Below, piece after piece: positions 35,131-45,545 of a DNA stretch of 64,000 nt. How positions within the stretch are numbered: position 1 is the stretch's first letter; every line of letters starts with the position of its first letter. Below the pieces are notes generated by a model, which saw only the letters and a list, made by a program, of their open reading frames with translations, was not told where the DNA came from and ran no database searches. Source of the stretch: Novosphingobium colocasiae (GTDB taxonomy: Bacteria > Pseudomonadota > Alphaproteobacteria > Sphingomonadales > Sphingomonadaceae); the NCBI RefSeq assembly GCF_014652555.1, contig NZ_BMZA01000005.1, positions 53,348 through 117,347 on the forward strand, in the 5' to 3' direction. A program made the translations under genes and the position numbers.

Positions 35131-37011
35131 TCAGAACTGGCGGACAACCGCCAGGAACGCGTCGCCATAGGCTTGCAGCTTGCGCGCGCCGATGCCGGGG
35201 ATTTCGCCCAGCGCGGCCAGGGTGGCGGGGCGGGCTGCCGCGATTTCACGCAAGGTGGCATCGTGGAAGACGACGTAAGGCGGCACCCCGGCATCCTGCG
35301 CAAGCTGGCGGCGCAAGTCGCGCAGCGCTTCGAACAGCGGATCGCCGACCGGGTTGGCCCCGCCGGTGGTGCCGCGCCCCTTGCGCCCGCGCGGGTCGCG
35401 CTTGGGCGGGACTGCGATGGTCACTTCGGTTTCGCCCTTGAGGATCGCGCGGGCATCGCCGCCCAGCGCCAGCCCGCCGTGTTCCGTCGGCACCAGGCTG
35501 CCGCGCGCCTGCAGCGCCCGCGCCAGCGGCTTGAGCAGCGGCTTTTCATCCTCCGTCAGTATGCCGAACACCGATAGCTGATCGTGACCGCGCTGCAGCA
35601 CGCGATCATCGCTGACGCCCGCCAGCACCTTTTCCAGATGGCCAAGTCCGAAGCTCTGCCCCGTGCGGTAGACCGCCGACAGCAGCTTGCGGGCCAGATC
35701 GGTCACTGCGATCAGACCGACGGGTTCGAGGCAGTTGTCGCAGTTGCCGCATGCCGCCGGCGGGTCTTCGCCGAAGTGGCGCAGCAGCACGGCGCGGCGG
35801 CATTCGCCGGTTTCGACCAGCGCGGCGAGGGCATCGAGCCGGGTCCGCTCGCTTGCCTGGCGGTGCGGCTCGATTTCGGACAGGCGCATGCGGGCCCGCG
35901 CGAAATCGTCAGCGCCCCAGAACATCACCGCCACGGACGGATCGCCATCGCGACCGGCGCGGCCGGTTTCCTGATAGTAGCCCTCGATCGACTTGGGCAC
36001 GCCGGCATGGGCGACGAAGCGCACGTCGGGCTTGTCGATCCCCATCCCGAAGGCGACGGTCGCAACCATTACCATGTCTTCCGAAGCGACGAACGCGGTC
36101 TGGTTGCGGGCCCGCACCTCCTGCGCCAGCCCGGCGTGATAGGGCAGCACCCTGCGGCCGGTGGCGCGGGCCAGGCTCTCGGCCAGTTGCTCGACCCGGG
36201 CGCGGGTGGGAGCATAGATGATCCCCGGTCCCGGATTTTCTTCCAGCAGCGTCTTGAGCTGGCGCAGCGCATTGTCGCGCGGGCGGATGGCATAGCGGAT
36301 GTTCGGCCGATCGAATCCGGCCACGATCAGGCCGTCTTCATCAATGCCGAGCTGGGCGAGGATGTCGGCGCGGGTGTGGTGATCGGCGGTGGCGGTCAGC
36401 GCCAGCCGGGGGACTTGCGGGAAAGTGTCCAGCAGCGGCCGCAGCAGGCGATAGTCCGGCCGGAAATCGTGCCCCCATTCGGAGACGCAGTGCGCTTCGT
36501 CGATGGCGAACAGCGCGATCCGCGCCTGGCTCAGCAAATCGCGGAAGTAAGGCTGGCTGGCCCGTTCCGGGGCGACATAGAGCAGGTCGAGTTCGCCCGC
36601 GCGCAGCGCGGCCATCGTCTCGGCCCGGTTGTCGTCGGCGCTGGTCAGCGTGGCGGCGCGGATGCCGTTGGCGGTGGCCGAGCGGAGCTGGTCGTGCATC
36701 AGCGCGATCAGCGGCGATACCACCACGCAGGTGCCCGGCAGCAGCACGGCGGGCAACTGATAGGTCAGCGACTTGCCGGCACCGGTGGGCATGACCGCCA
36801 GCGTCGAGCGGCCGTGCAGCACGCGATCGACCACCCGGTCCTGCACCCCGCGAAAGGCACTGAACCCGAAGGTATCGTGCAATGCCTGCGCCACCCGATC
36901 GGCCGAGGGCGGCTCTGCCGGGGACCAGTGCTGGACGTGTTCCTCCACCCGGTCCCACTCGGGCTCGGCGTAGAAGGTCGTCTCGTAAGGCCAGTCGTCT
37001 TCGTCAGTCAC
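35131..37011 (-). CDS. recQ: ATP-dependent DNA helicase RecQ
   Basis: 626 aa. SF2 helicase motifs: FSAFRGVQDRVVD, Walker A PTGAGKS, DEAHCVSEWGHDFRPDY and QETGRAGRDGDPS. A RecQ zinc-binding segment follows (CRRAVLLRHF...CGNCDNC), then winged-helix and a C-terminal HRDC domain (residues ~550-626). It unwinds recombination and replication intermediates. A GTG start at 37011 (VTDEDDWPYETTF) is preferred to the upstream extension to 37083. Its stop is 9 nt from the end of the convergent SDR. Confidence 0.95.
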   Translation of the reverse strand: MTDEDDWPYETTFYAEPEWDRVEEHVQHWSPAEPPSADRVAQALHDTFGFSAFRGVQDRVVDRVLHGRSTLAVMPTGAGKSLTYQLPAVLLPGTCVVVSPLIALMHDQLRSATANGIRAATLTSADDNRAETMAALRAGELDLLYVAPERASQPYFRDLLSQARIALFAIDEAHCVSEWGHDFRPDYRLLRPLLDTFPQVPRLALTATADHHTRADILAQLGIDEDGLIVAGFDRPNIRYAIRPRDNALRQLKTLLEENPGPGIIYAPTRARVEQLAESLARATGRRVLPYHAGLAQEVRARNQTAFVASEDMVMVATVAFGMGIDKPDVRFVAHAGVPKSIEGYYQETGRAGRDGDPSVAVMFWGADDFARARMRLSEIEPHRQASERTRLDALAALVETGECRRAVLLRHFGEDPPAACGNCDNCLEPVGLIAVTDLARKLLSAVYRTGQSFGLGHLEKVLAGVSDDRVLQRGHDQLSVFGILTEDEKPLLKPLARALQARGSLVPTEHGGLALGGDARAILKGETEVTIAVPPKRDPRGRKGRGTTGGANPVGDPLFEALRDLRRQLAQDAGVPPYVVFHDATLREIAAARPATLAALGEIPGIGARKLQAYGDAFLAVVRQF

Positions 37012-37189
37012 GCCGGTCTTATGGCAGAGGTGCGAGCCGGGGGGAAATGCCTGGCCTGTGGATTTCCTCCACCGCCGCGCCAAATCGGCTGGCGGTGGCC
37101 CGACATTTGTGATTCTCTTGGCACGTTCGCTGCTCTGGCGCGTTGGACATTGCAGCCACGATCACTCGGGAAAGGAAAGGTGAATCCCC

Positions 37190-37345
37190 ATGTCCGCCTA
37201 TCGCTTTCGCTCCAGCCGCTCTCCCGGATCTGGAGACGGACGCAGCACCCGCAACCCGTGCGAACGGCACCGTGTGTTCGGGCCGATCCAGCCGATGGAT
37301 GAAGATCAGGGATTGCTCGGCCGGCTGTTGTCGCGGTTGTTCTGA
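37190..37345 (+). CDS. Small basic hypothetical protein, 51 aa
   Basis: ATG at 37190 preceded by AAAGGAAAGG (37171-37180), a good ribosome-binding site. The product starts MSAYRFRSSRSPGSGDGR, has FGPIQPMDED in the middle and ends in a hydrophobic-basic GLLGRLLSRLF. No family assigned. It lies alone between divergent recQ and the convergent Nudix gene. The good ribosome site and the contrast between a basic head and an amphipathic tail favour a real gene. Confidence 0.55.
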   Translation: MSAYRFRSSRSPGSGDGRSTRNPCERHRVFGPIQPMDEDQGLLGRLLSRLF

Positions 37346-37351
37346 GATCGT

Positions 37352-37933
37352 TTACTGCCAGAGCTCCGGCCGGGCTAACATCAGGGCTTGGGCAAGGATG
37401 AGTGTTTTGGCGTCCGTCAGTGCGCCGGACAACGCAAGGTTTCGCAGATCGTCCAGCGAAATTTCCCGTACATTGATGCATTCGTTTTCGTGTGCCGCGC
37501 CGCCGCCGGGTGCAATACGGTCCTCGGCAGCGTATTCGGCAAAATAAAGCGTCACCCTTTCGGTGGATACTGGCGGCAGCGGCCAAATGTTTGCCACGAA
37601 ATGGAGCTTGTCGATGCGCAACCCCGCTTCTTCCATCGCTTCCTCGCGGATGCGATGCTCGGGAGCTGTTTGATCAAGTCCGCCGGCGATCACTTCCAAC
37701 AAAGGGTCTTCGCCTGCTGCAAGCACTGCTGCGCGCGGCTGGTCGACCAGTATGCAAAGACGTCTGACAGGATCAAAGGGCAGGACGGCCACGGCCGAGC
37801 CGTTGTCCAGAAGGTGCCGTTCGGCGCGGGTGCCGTCCGGCATCGCCAGCTCCAATCGCGAGAAGCGATACCACCCGTCATAGATGAGGGTCTGCTGGAG
37901 TATCGAGGCTGGAATTGCGTAAGCGTCAGTCAC
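37352..37933 (-). CDS. Nudix hydrolase, NudK/ADP-ribose pyrophosphatase-like
   Basis: 193 aa starting with GTG at 37933. The Nudix box GLDQTAPEHRIREEAMEEAGL has the spacing seen in E. coli NudK (GDP-mannose pyrophosphatase), with an N-terminal beta domain of the ADP-ribose pyrophosphatase type (WYRFSRLELAMPDGTRAERHLLDNGSAVAVLPFD). It would hydrolyse a nucleoside-diphosphate sugar, producing a nucleotide monophosphate. It ends 6 nt from the 51-aa gene, convergent. Confidence 0.88.
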   Translation of the reverse strand: MTDAYAIPASILQQTLIYDGWYRFSRLELAMPDGTRAERHLLDNGSAVAVLPFDPVRRLCILVDQPRAAVLAAGEDPLLEVIAGGLDQTAPEHRIREEAMEEAGLRIDKLHFVANIWPLPPVSTERVTLYFAEYAAEDRIAPGGGAAHENECINVREISLDDLRNLALSGALTDAKTLILAQALMLARPELWQ

Positions 37934-38155
37934 AGGGTGTCGTTGTGTCAGGGAAAAATGCGAGGCGATAGCCGTATGGCGGCGATCGATTCATGAAATG
38001 TGCGAATGCGTTCTGCCGCATGGTAAATTTCCCTCGCTCGTCCACGCCGCAAAAGTGCCCCTCGCTGCGTTAACGCCACCTTCAAATGCGAATCATTAAA
38101 ACGATTGCAGCAGAAGTCAGGTCCGCAGCGGATCGACAAAAATGGGAGCCGTTCG

Positions 38156-38422
38156 ATGGGATGCATGATGCTGGATGCGCTGGTTGGCGGCACTGAACTC
38201 TTGAGCGCGCAGGAACACGAACTGGCTTTTGCCGATCAGGCCCGCATCGTCAAAAGCCTTGCGGTCGATCTGGGGCAGGACACCGGGCCGATCATCGACA
38301 TGCTGGCCCGGCGCGGGTTCGATGCCGCGCTGGACATGATGGCGACCGGCGCGGCGCACAGCCCCCGGACGCCGGTCGTCGCCCGGACCACTGATCCCCT
38401 GCCGTCACGCTCGTTTCACTGA
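38156..38422 (+). CDS. Uncertain small ORF, 88 aa
   Basis: Open frame from ATG 38156 (MGCMMLDALVGGTELL), with GGGAGCC 5-12 nt before it. The central part (AQEHELAFADQARIVKSLAVDLGQDTGPIIDMLARRGFDAAL) is amphipathic and could be folded. The C-terminal third is low-complexity. No family recognised. An imperfect inverted repeat (TGCGAATC at 38088, GATTGCA at 38103) lies upstream. It could be spurious. Confidence 0.35.
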   Translation: MGCMMLDALVGGTELLSAQEHELAFADQARIVKSLAVDLGQDTGPIIDMLARRGFDAALDMMATGAAHSPRTPVVARTTDPLPSRSFH

Positions 38423-38432
38423 CCAGCTCCCC

Positions 38433-38506
38433 CGAGGCCTTTGCACCAGGGAAGGCCTCGACCAGGACGCCGCGCCGTACCGCCACCCTCTCGCGGCGCG
38501 GCGTCC
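38433..38506. terminator. Two hairpins at the 3' end of metH2
   Basis: One 9-bp perfect stem (38433-38441 with 38452-38460, CGAGGCCTT and complement) and one 12-bp perfect stem (38465-38476 with 38495-38506, GGACGCCGCGCC and complement) lie immediately beyond the metH2 stop at 38508. Neither has a strong U-tract. They probably end or protect the leftward methionine transcript. Confidence 0.55.
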
Positions 38507-38507
38507 A

Positions 38508-41273
<2,766 letters not shown>

Positions 41274-41284
41274 TTAACAAAACT

Positions 41285-41361
41285 CCGTTCGTGTCGAGCG
41301 TGTCGAGACACGTGAGGCAGGTGCTGTGCGGGCGTGTCTCGACTACGCTCGACACGAACGG
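41285..41361. repeat. Long palindromic repeat, family 2 copy B
   Basis: Left arm 41285-41312 and right arm 41333-41361 are inverted copies built on CCGTTCGTGTCGAGCG; the left arm lacks one base relative to the right. It fills most of the gap between the GNAT gene and metH2. Confidence 0.9.
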
Positions 41362-41379
41362 GGGCAGGTTGGTCCATAC

Positions 41380-41904
41380 TCATGCCAGCGCGCGCGCCAG
41401 CACGAAATCGTCGTAGTGGTTGTCGCCCACGCGGAAAGTGCGGGTGCCGATAGGTTCGAAACCGTGCCTGGCATAGAACGCCAGCGCGCGGTGATTATCG
41501 TTTTTCACGCCCAGCAACAGGCGGCGGTGCCCGGCGCTGCCCGCCAGTGCCGCTGCCATCAGCGCGGCGGCGATGCCGCTGCCGTGAAAGCGCGACAGCA
41601 CATAGATGCGCTTCAGTTCCCGATCGCCGTCGCCGGCTTGTTCCAGCTCCGGAGCGCATGTCAGCGCATAGCCGATCGGTGCGCCGCCCGGCTCGCACTC
41701 GGCCAGCCACGCCTGCGCGCCCTTCGCGAGGTAGGCGCGATAGGCATCGGCGCTATGGTGTTCGCGGCCAAAGGCGATGATGCCCCGGCCATCCACCGCA
41801 CCGGCATAGGTATCGAGGAACGTCGCCGCGCCGACCAGCGCCAGCGCATCGGCGTCCTCGGCTCCGGCGGAGCGGATTGTCCAGTTCAACGGCTCATCAA
41901 TCAC
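41380..41904 (-). CDS. GNAT-family N-acetyltransferase
   Basis: 174 aa from a GTG at 41904 (MIDEPLNWTIR). The acetyl-CoA loop is RFHGSGIAAAL, followed by NDNHRALAFYARHGF typical of GNAT motif B. The acceptor is unknown. The longer open frame to 42027 reads through the palindromic repeat at 41915-41980 and is not believed. It lies in the methionine operon between the two halves of methionine synthase, bracketed by repeat copies on both sides. This suggests it arrived later rather than belonging to the pathway. Confidence 0.85.
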   Translation of the reverse strand: MIDEPLNWTIRSAGAEDADALALVGAATFLDTYAGAVDGRGIIAFGREHHSADAYRAYLAKGAQAWLAECEPGGAPIGYALTCAPELEQAGDGDRELKRIYVLSRFHGSGIAAALMAAALAGSAGHRRLLLGVKNDNHRALAFYARHGFEPIGTRTFRVGDNHYDDFVLARALA

Positions 41905-41914
41905 AACACTACAT

Positions 41915-41980
41915 CCGTTCGTGCCGAGCGAAGTCGAGACACCTGCGCGCCCGTGTCTCGACTTCGCTCGACACGAACGG
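41915..41980. repeat. Long palindromic repeat, family 2 copy C
   Basis: Left arm 41915-41942 and right arm 41953-41980 are 28-nt inverted copies with one mismatch (GTGCCGAG against GTGTCGAG). It sits between metH1 and the GNAT gene. Confidence 0.9.
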
Positions 41981-41992
41981 GAGGTGGGGTGG

Positions 41993-43054
41993 TCAGCCTG
42001 CCATGGTGAAGGGTTCGAGGCCCGCAAGGCGCGTCACCGGCTCCAGCGCCGGGATCGGGCGCGGGGCCAGTCCCGCAACCTTGTTCGCGATGGCGGCGAT
42101 ATGCGCCGGGGTGGAGCCGCAGCAGCCGCCCAGCGCGTTGACCTGCCCCGCCACCGCCCATTCGCCGACAAAGCCCGCCGTCGTATCGGGCATCTCGTCA
42201 TAGGCCCCCAGCTCGTTCGGCAGGCCGGCGTTGGGGTAGATCATGATGAGCGTATCGGCGATCTCGGCCAGCGTCTTGACGTGCGGGCGCAACTGCGTCG
42301 CGCCGAACGAGCAGTTGAGGCCGATAGTCAGCGGCCTGGCATGGCGCACCGCATACCAGAATGCCTCGACGGTATGGCCCGACAGGTTGCGGCCAGAAAG
42401 ATCGGTCAGCGTCATCGACAGCATGATCGGCACTTCGCGGCCGAGTTCATGCTCCAGTTGCCGCACCGCCATCACCCCGGCCTTGGCGTTGAGTGTATCG
42501 AACACCGTCTCGATCAGGATGAAGTCCGCGCCGCCTTCGACCAGCGCCGCCGCCTGTTCCTTGTAGACATCCACCAGGGTATCCCAGTCGATCTCGCGGT
42601 AGCCCGGATCGTTGACGTCGGGGCTGAGCGAGAGCGTCTTGTTGGTCGGCCCGATCGCACCGGCGACGAAACGGGGGCGGCCGTCCCTGGCCGCATATTC
42701 GTCAGCCAGCCTGCGGGCCAGCTTTGCGCTTTCCACGTTGATCTCGCGCACCAGATGCTCGGCCCCGTAATCGGCCTGGCTGATGCGGTTGGCGGAGAAC
42801 GTGTTGGTCTCGGCGATGTCCGCCCCCGCCTCGAAATAGGCGCGGTGGATCGCCTCGGGCACTTCCGGCTTGGTCAGCGCCAGAATGTCGTTGTTGCCCT
42901 TCTGCTCGTGGCTCAGGCCCAATGAACCGGCATAGTCGGCCTCGGACAGCTTCCAGTTCTGGATTTCGGTGCCGAACGCGCCATCGGTGACGAGGATGCG
43001 CTTGGCGGCCTCTGCCAGGAACGCGGTGCGGGCGGTGGATGGGGTCAGGGTCAT
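41993..43054 (-). CDS. metH: Methionine synthase, homocysteine-binding half
   Basis: 353 aa, the homocysteine S-methyltransferase module of MetH as a separate protein: ILVTDGAFGTEIQ, GNNDILALTKPEV and GADIAETNTFSANRISQADYG. Zinc ligands are in GLNCSFGA and GGCCGSTPAH. It must work with the 921-aa cobalamin protein encoded downstream. The ATG at 43054 overlaps the metF stop (ATGA), which fixes the start and indicates coupling. Split MetH is known in sphingomonads. Confidence 0.93.
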   Translation of the reverse strand: MTLTPSTARTAFLAEAAKRILVTDGAFGTEIQNWKLSEADYAGSLGLSHEQKGNNDILALTKPEVPEAIHRAYFEAGADIAETNTFSANRISQADYGAEHLVREINVESAKLARRLADEYAARDGRPRFVAGAIGPTNKTLSLSPDVNDPGYREIDWDTLVDVYKEQAAALVEGGADFILIETVFDTLNAKAGVMAVRQLEHELGREVPIMLSMTLTDLSGRNLSGHTVEAFWYAVRHARPLTIGLNCSFGATQLRPHVKTLAEIADTLIMIYPNAGLPNELGAYDEMPDTTAGFVGEWAVAGQVNALGGCCGSTPAHIAAIANKVAGLAPRPIPALEPVTRLAGLEPFTMAG

Positions 43055-43938
43055 GGCTGGGGCCTCAGTCCGAGCAGGTGGCAGATGGCATAAGTCTGCT
43101 CGTGCTTGTTGAGCGTGTAGAAATGGAAATCGCGCACGCCGCCGGCATAGAGGCGGTTGCACAGGTCGGCGGCGGCCACGGCGGCGATCAGGGCGCGCGG
43201 TCCGGGCCGTTCATCGAGCCCGTCGAACAGGCGCTCCATCTCTGCCGGGATTTCGGTGTTGGCCGACATGCGACGGATCGCGGCGAAGCTGGTGACCGGC
43301 ATGATGCCGGGCAGGATCGGCGCGCTGATCCCTGCTGCCAGCACTTTGTCGAGGAAGCGGAAATAGGCGTCCGTGGAAAAGAAGAACTGCGTGATCGCCC
43401 GGGTCGCGCCCGCATCGAGCTTGCGCTTGAGGTTGTCGAGATCAGCTTCCGCGCTCAGCGCTTCCGGGTGGACTTCGGGGTAGGCGGCGACCGAGATGTC
43501 GAAATCGTGCCGCGCCTTGAGCCCGGCAACGAGGTCTGCGGCGCTGGCATAGCCTTCAGGGTGTGGGACGAAACGGCCACCATCAGCGGGCGGCGGATCG
43601 CCGCGCAGCGCTACGATATGGCGCACGCCAGCATCCCAGTACTGGTCGGCGATCTCTGCGATCTCGTCCTTGCTGGCTCCCACACAGGTCAGGTGCGCGG
43701 CGGCGACAAGGGCGGTTTCACGCGCGATCCTTGCCACAGTCGCGTGGGTGCGTTCGCGGGTGGTGCCGCCTGCGCCATAAGTGACCGACACGAAGCCGGG
43801 CTGCAGCGGTGCCAGTTGGGTGATCGCGTCCCAGAGCTGCTCCTCCATCTTCTCGCTCTTGGGCGGGAAGAATTCGAAGCTTACGGAAATGTCGCCCGGC
43901 AGATCGGCGAACAGGGGTGCCGGGGTGGCGGCGGTCAT
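43051..43938 (-). CDS. metF: 5,10-methylenetetrahydrofolate reductase
   Basis: 295-aa FAD flavoprotein that supplies methyltetrahydrofolate to MetH. Signature regions: ISVSFEFFPPKSEKMEEQLW (Glu in EFFPPK), SVTYGAGGTTRERTH, HIVALRGDPP and ITQFFFSTDAYFRF. It overlaps both neighbours by 4 nt. Confidence 0.96.
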   Translation of the reverse strand: MTAATPAPLFADLPGDISVSFEFFPPKSEKMEEQLWDAITQLAPLQPGFVSVTYGAGGTTRERTHATVARIARETALVAAAHLTCVGASKDEIAEIADQYWDAGVRHIVALRGDPPPADGGRFVPHPEGYASAADLVAGLKARHDFDISVAAYPEVHPEALSAEADLDNLKRKLDAGATRAITQFFFSTDAYFRFLDKVLAAGISAPILPGIMPVTSFAAIRRMSANTEIPAEMERLFDGLDERPGPRALIAAVAAADLCNRLYAGGVRDFHFYTLNKHEQTYAICHLLGLRPQP

Positions 43939-44933
43939 GCGGATAGGGCCTTTCTCGGTTCGGCGGCGGGAGCGGCGCGGCGGCCGGTCCAGATCTTCAC
44001 GGTAAGCGGATCGCCGGGCAGGGTGATCGGCGCAGCGGGGCTGAACCCGGCATCCGCCAGGAACGCGGCCATATGCGCATCGGTAAACCCGAGCCGGGCG
44101 TGGGCATGCTGGACCCGCAGGTCCTCGTGATCGTGCGCGGCCAGATCGACCACCGCGATGCGCCCGCCCGGCGCGGTGACGCGGGCGGCTTCGGCAAGAA
44201 CGGCGGCAGGGTCCTGCGCGAAATGCAGGACATGGTGGAACAGCACGGTGTCGAACCCGGCATCGGCAAACGGCAGCGCGGTAAAATCGCCGTGGACAAG
44301 GTCCAGCTTGTCGGCCGGCAGATCCTGCAGTCGCGCGCGGGCGATGCGGAGCATTTCCGCGCTCTTGTCGATCGCGGTCAGCCGCGCGGCGGTCGGGCTC
44401 AGCAGTTCGACCATCCGCCCGGTGCCGGTGCCGATATCCAGCACCCGGCCCAGCGGTTCGTCGGCCAGCGCCGCGACCAGCGCGATTTCCACAGGTTCGT
44501 CAGCCCCGTGCAGGCGGCGCATGGTATCCCATTCCGCTGCGTGGCGTTCGAAATAGGCCGACGCGTTCGCCTCGCGCCCGGCGCGGATCGCGGCGAGGTG
44601 GCGGCGGTCCTGTTCGCAGCGGGCGGCGAACTGTCGATCGTCGCGCTCGGCCAGTGCCAGCAGCCGCAGCACCGCCCCGCCGATCGTGGTGGTATCGGCC
44701 TCAGGGGCGGGCAGAGTGCCGATCGCGCTGCGCAGGAACACCCAGCTTCCTTCCTTGCGCCGTTCCGCCAGGCCTGCATCGCACAGGATGCGGATATGGC
44801 GAGAGACGCGCGGCTGGCTTTGCCCGAGCACTTGCGCAAGCTCTCCGACCGCCAGCTCCATATGGGCCAGCAGCCGGACCATTCGCAGCCGCGTGGGCTC
44901 CGAAACAGCGCGCAGGACGGGTTCGATTTTCAT
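43935..44933 (-). CDS. ArsR-methyltransferase fusion regulator, SahR-like
   Basis: 332 aa. Residues ~1-90 are an ArsR winged helix (AVSEPTRLRMVRLLAHMELAVGELAQVLGQSQPRVSRH). Residues ~140-300 form a Rossmann methyltransferase-type fold (VLDIGTGTGRMVELL, NxxxLHF region FHHVLHFAQDP, APGGRIAVVDL). It heads the operon with metF and metH1 and lies 8 nt behind a perfect 20-bp palindrome. Regulators of this composition (SahR) are proposed to control the methionine cycle in response to S-adenosylhomocysteine. Here the methyltransferase domain probably serves as ligand sensor; that role is inferred from family and context. Confidence 0.88.
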   Translation of the reverse strand: MKIEPVLRAVSEPTRLRMVRLLAHMELAVGELAQVLGQSQPRVSRHIRILCDAGLAERRKEGSWVFLRSAIGTLPAPEADTTTIGGAVLRLLALAERDDRQFAARCEQDRRHLAAIRAGREANASAYFERHAAEWDTMRRLHGADEPVEIALVAALADEPLGRVLDIGTGTGRMVELLSPTAARLTAIDKSAEMLRIARARLQDLPADKLDLVHGDFTALPFADAGFDTVLFHHVLHFAQDPAAVLAEAARVTAPGGRIAVVDLAAHDHEDLRVQHAHARLGFTDAHMAAFLADAGFSPAAPITLPGDPLTVKIWTGRRAAPAAEPRKALSA

Positions 44934-44941
44934 CGAATGTC

Positions 44942-44961
44942 ATATAAAGATATCTTTATAT
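44942..44961. promoter_or_regulatory. Perfect 20-bp palindromic operator of the methionine operon
   Basis: ATATAAAGATATCTTTATAT is an exact palindrome, very AT-rich in a high-GC background, 8 nt upstream of the SahR-like start. The form AAAGATATCTTT agrees with sites described for SahR-type ArsR regulators as I recall them. Autoregulation of the whole sahR-metF-metH operon is inferred. Confidence 0.8.
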
Positions 44962-45114
44962 CTAGGCAAGCCCTAGGGAAACGGCGGAAAACCCCCGCCC
45001 TACTTCTCATTTGCGTTGCACCATTGTCTCGTTTAAAGAGTTGCACCGCAGGCTTGCCTGCAGGCGTTGGCGTCTGCGCCAAACCAATGCGCCAGTTAAT
45101 GCAAGGGGATTCGC

Positions 45115-45285
45115 ATGAAGAAGATTGCTTTTGCCGCGTTCGCGACGGCTGCCGCTCTGTCTCTCGCTGCTTGCGGCGGGGAAGCTCCGGCTCCCGACGC
45201 CACTGAGTCGGTCGAAACCGCTCCCGAAGAAATGATGACCGGCGACGCCACCGACGCTCCGTCGGCTGAAGCCACCGCCGAGTAA
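45115..45285 (+). CDS. Small lipoprotein, 56 aa
   Basis: ATG at 45115, preceded by GCAAGGGGATTCGC. The product has a lipoprotein signal (KKIAFAAFATAAALSLAAC, lipobox LAAC) and then a ~35-residue mature part made of Glu, Ala, Pro, Thr and Asp with no hydrophobic core, likely disordered. It is anchored by Cys20 of the precursor after Lgt/LspA processing. No function assigned. Two terminator-like hairpins follow it, supporting a separate transcript. Confidence 0.8.
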   Translation: MKKIAFAAFATAAALSLAACGGEAPAPDATESVETAPEEMMTGDATDAPSAEATAE

Positions 45286-45292
45286 TCGGTAA

Positions 45293-45328
45293 GGGGGCTC
45301 GGTCCGACCGCAAGTCTGGTCGGCCCCC
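45293..45328 (+). terminator. Hairpin after the small lipoprotein gene
   Basis: GGGGG (45293-45297) can pair with CCCCC (45324-45328), and CCGACC (45304-45309) with GGTCGG (45318-45323), leaving a 6-nt bulge. CCCTTCTTTCC follows. It begins 7 nt after the lipoprotein stop. Confidence 0.5.
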
Positions 45329-45395
45329 GCCCTTCTTTCCCGCCCATTCCGGGAGGGATCGAAGATCGGTTTCCGCACTCGCTGCGGAGCCACAT

Positions 45396-45428
45396 AAACC
45401 CTCCCCTGCGGGAGGGTTTTTTGTTTTC
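45396..45428 (+). terminator. Rho-independent terminator
   Basis: AAACCCTCCC, loop CTGC, GGGAGGGTTT, then TTTGTTTT: a 10-bp perfect stem with a classic U-tract on the plus strand. It is the likely end of the small lipoprotein transcript and insulates nadE. Confidence 0.9.
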
Positions 45429-45545
45429 CGGCAAAGCGTTAGTTGCAACAGGCCGTCGGTTCGACACTGACCGCCGGCAGCCATTGTCGGCGTTGTTGCG
45501 GGTTTTGTTTGCATGCGGGGCAGGGGCGCGGCATCACCGCCGGAT

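Noticed and set aside
41905..42027. N-terminal extension of the GNAT protein
   Set aside because: The extra residues are the translated palindromic repeat at 41915-41980 and part of metH1; the GTG at 41904 gives a normal domain start.
44934..45114. Cobalamin or SAM riboswitch before the methionine operon
   Set aside because: Only a DNA palindrome is seen; the leader on the minus strand is just a few bases long and cannot hold a riboswitch.
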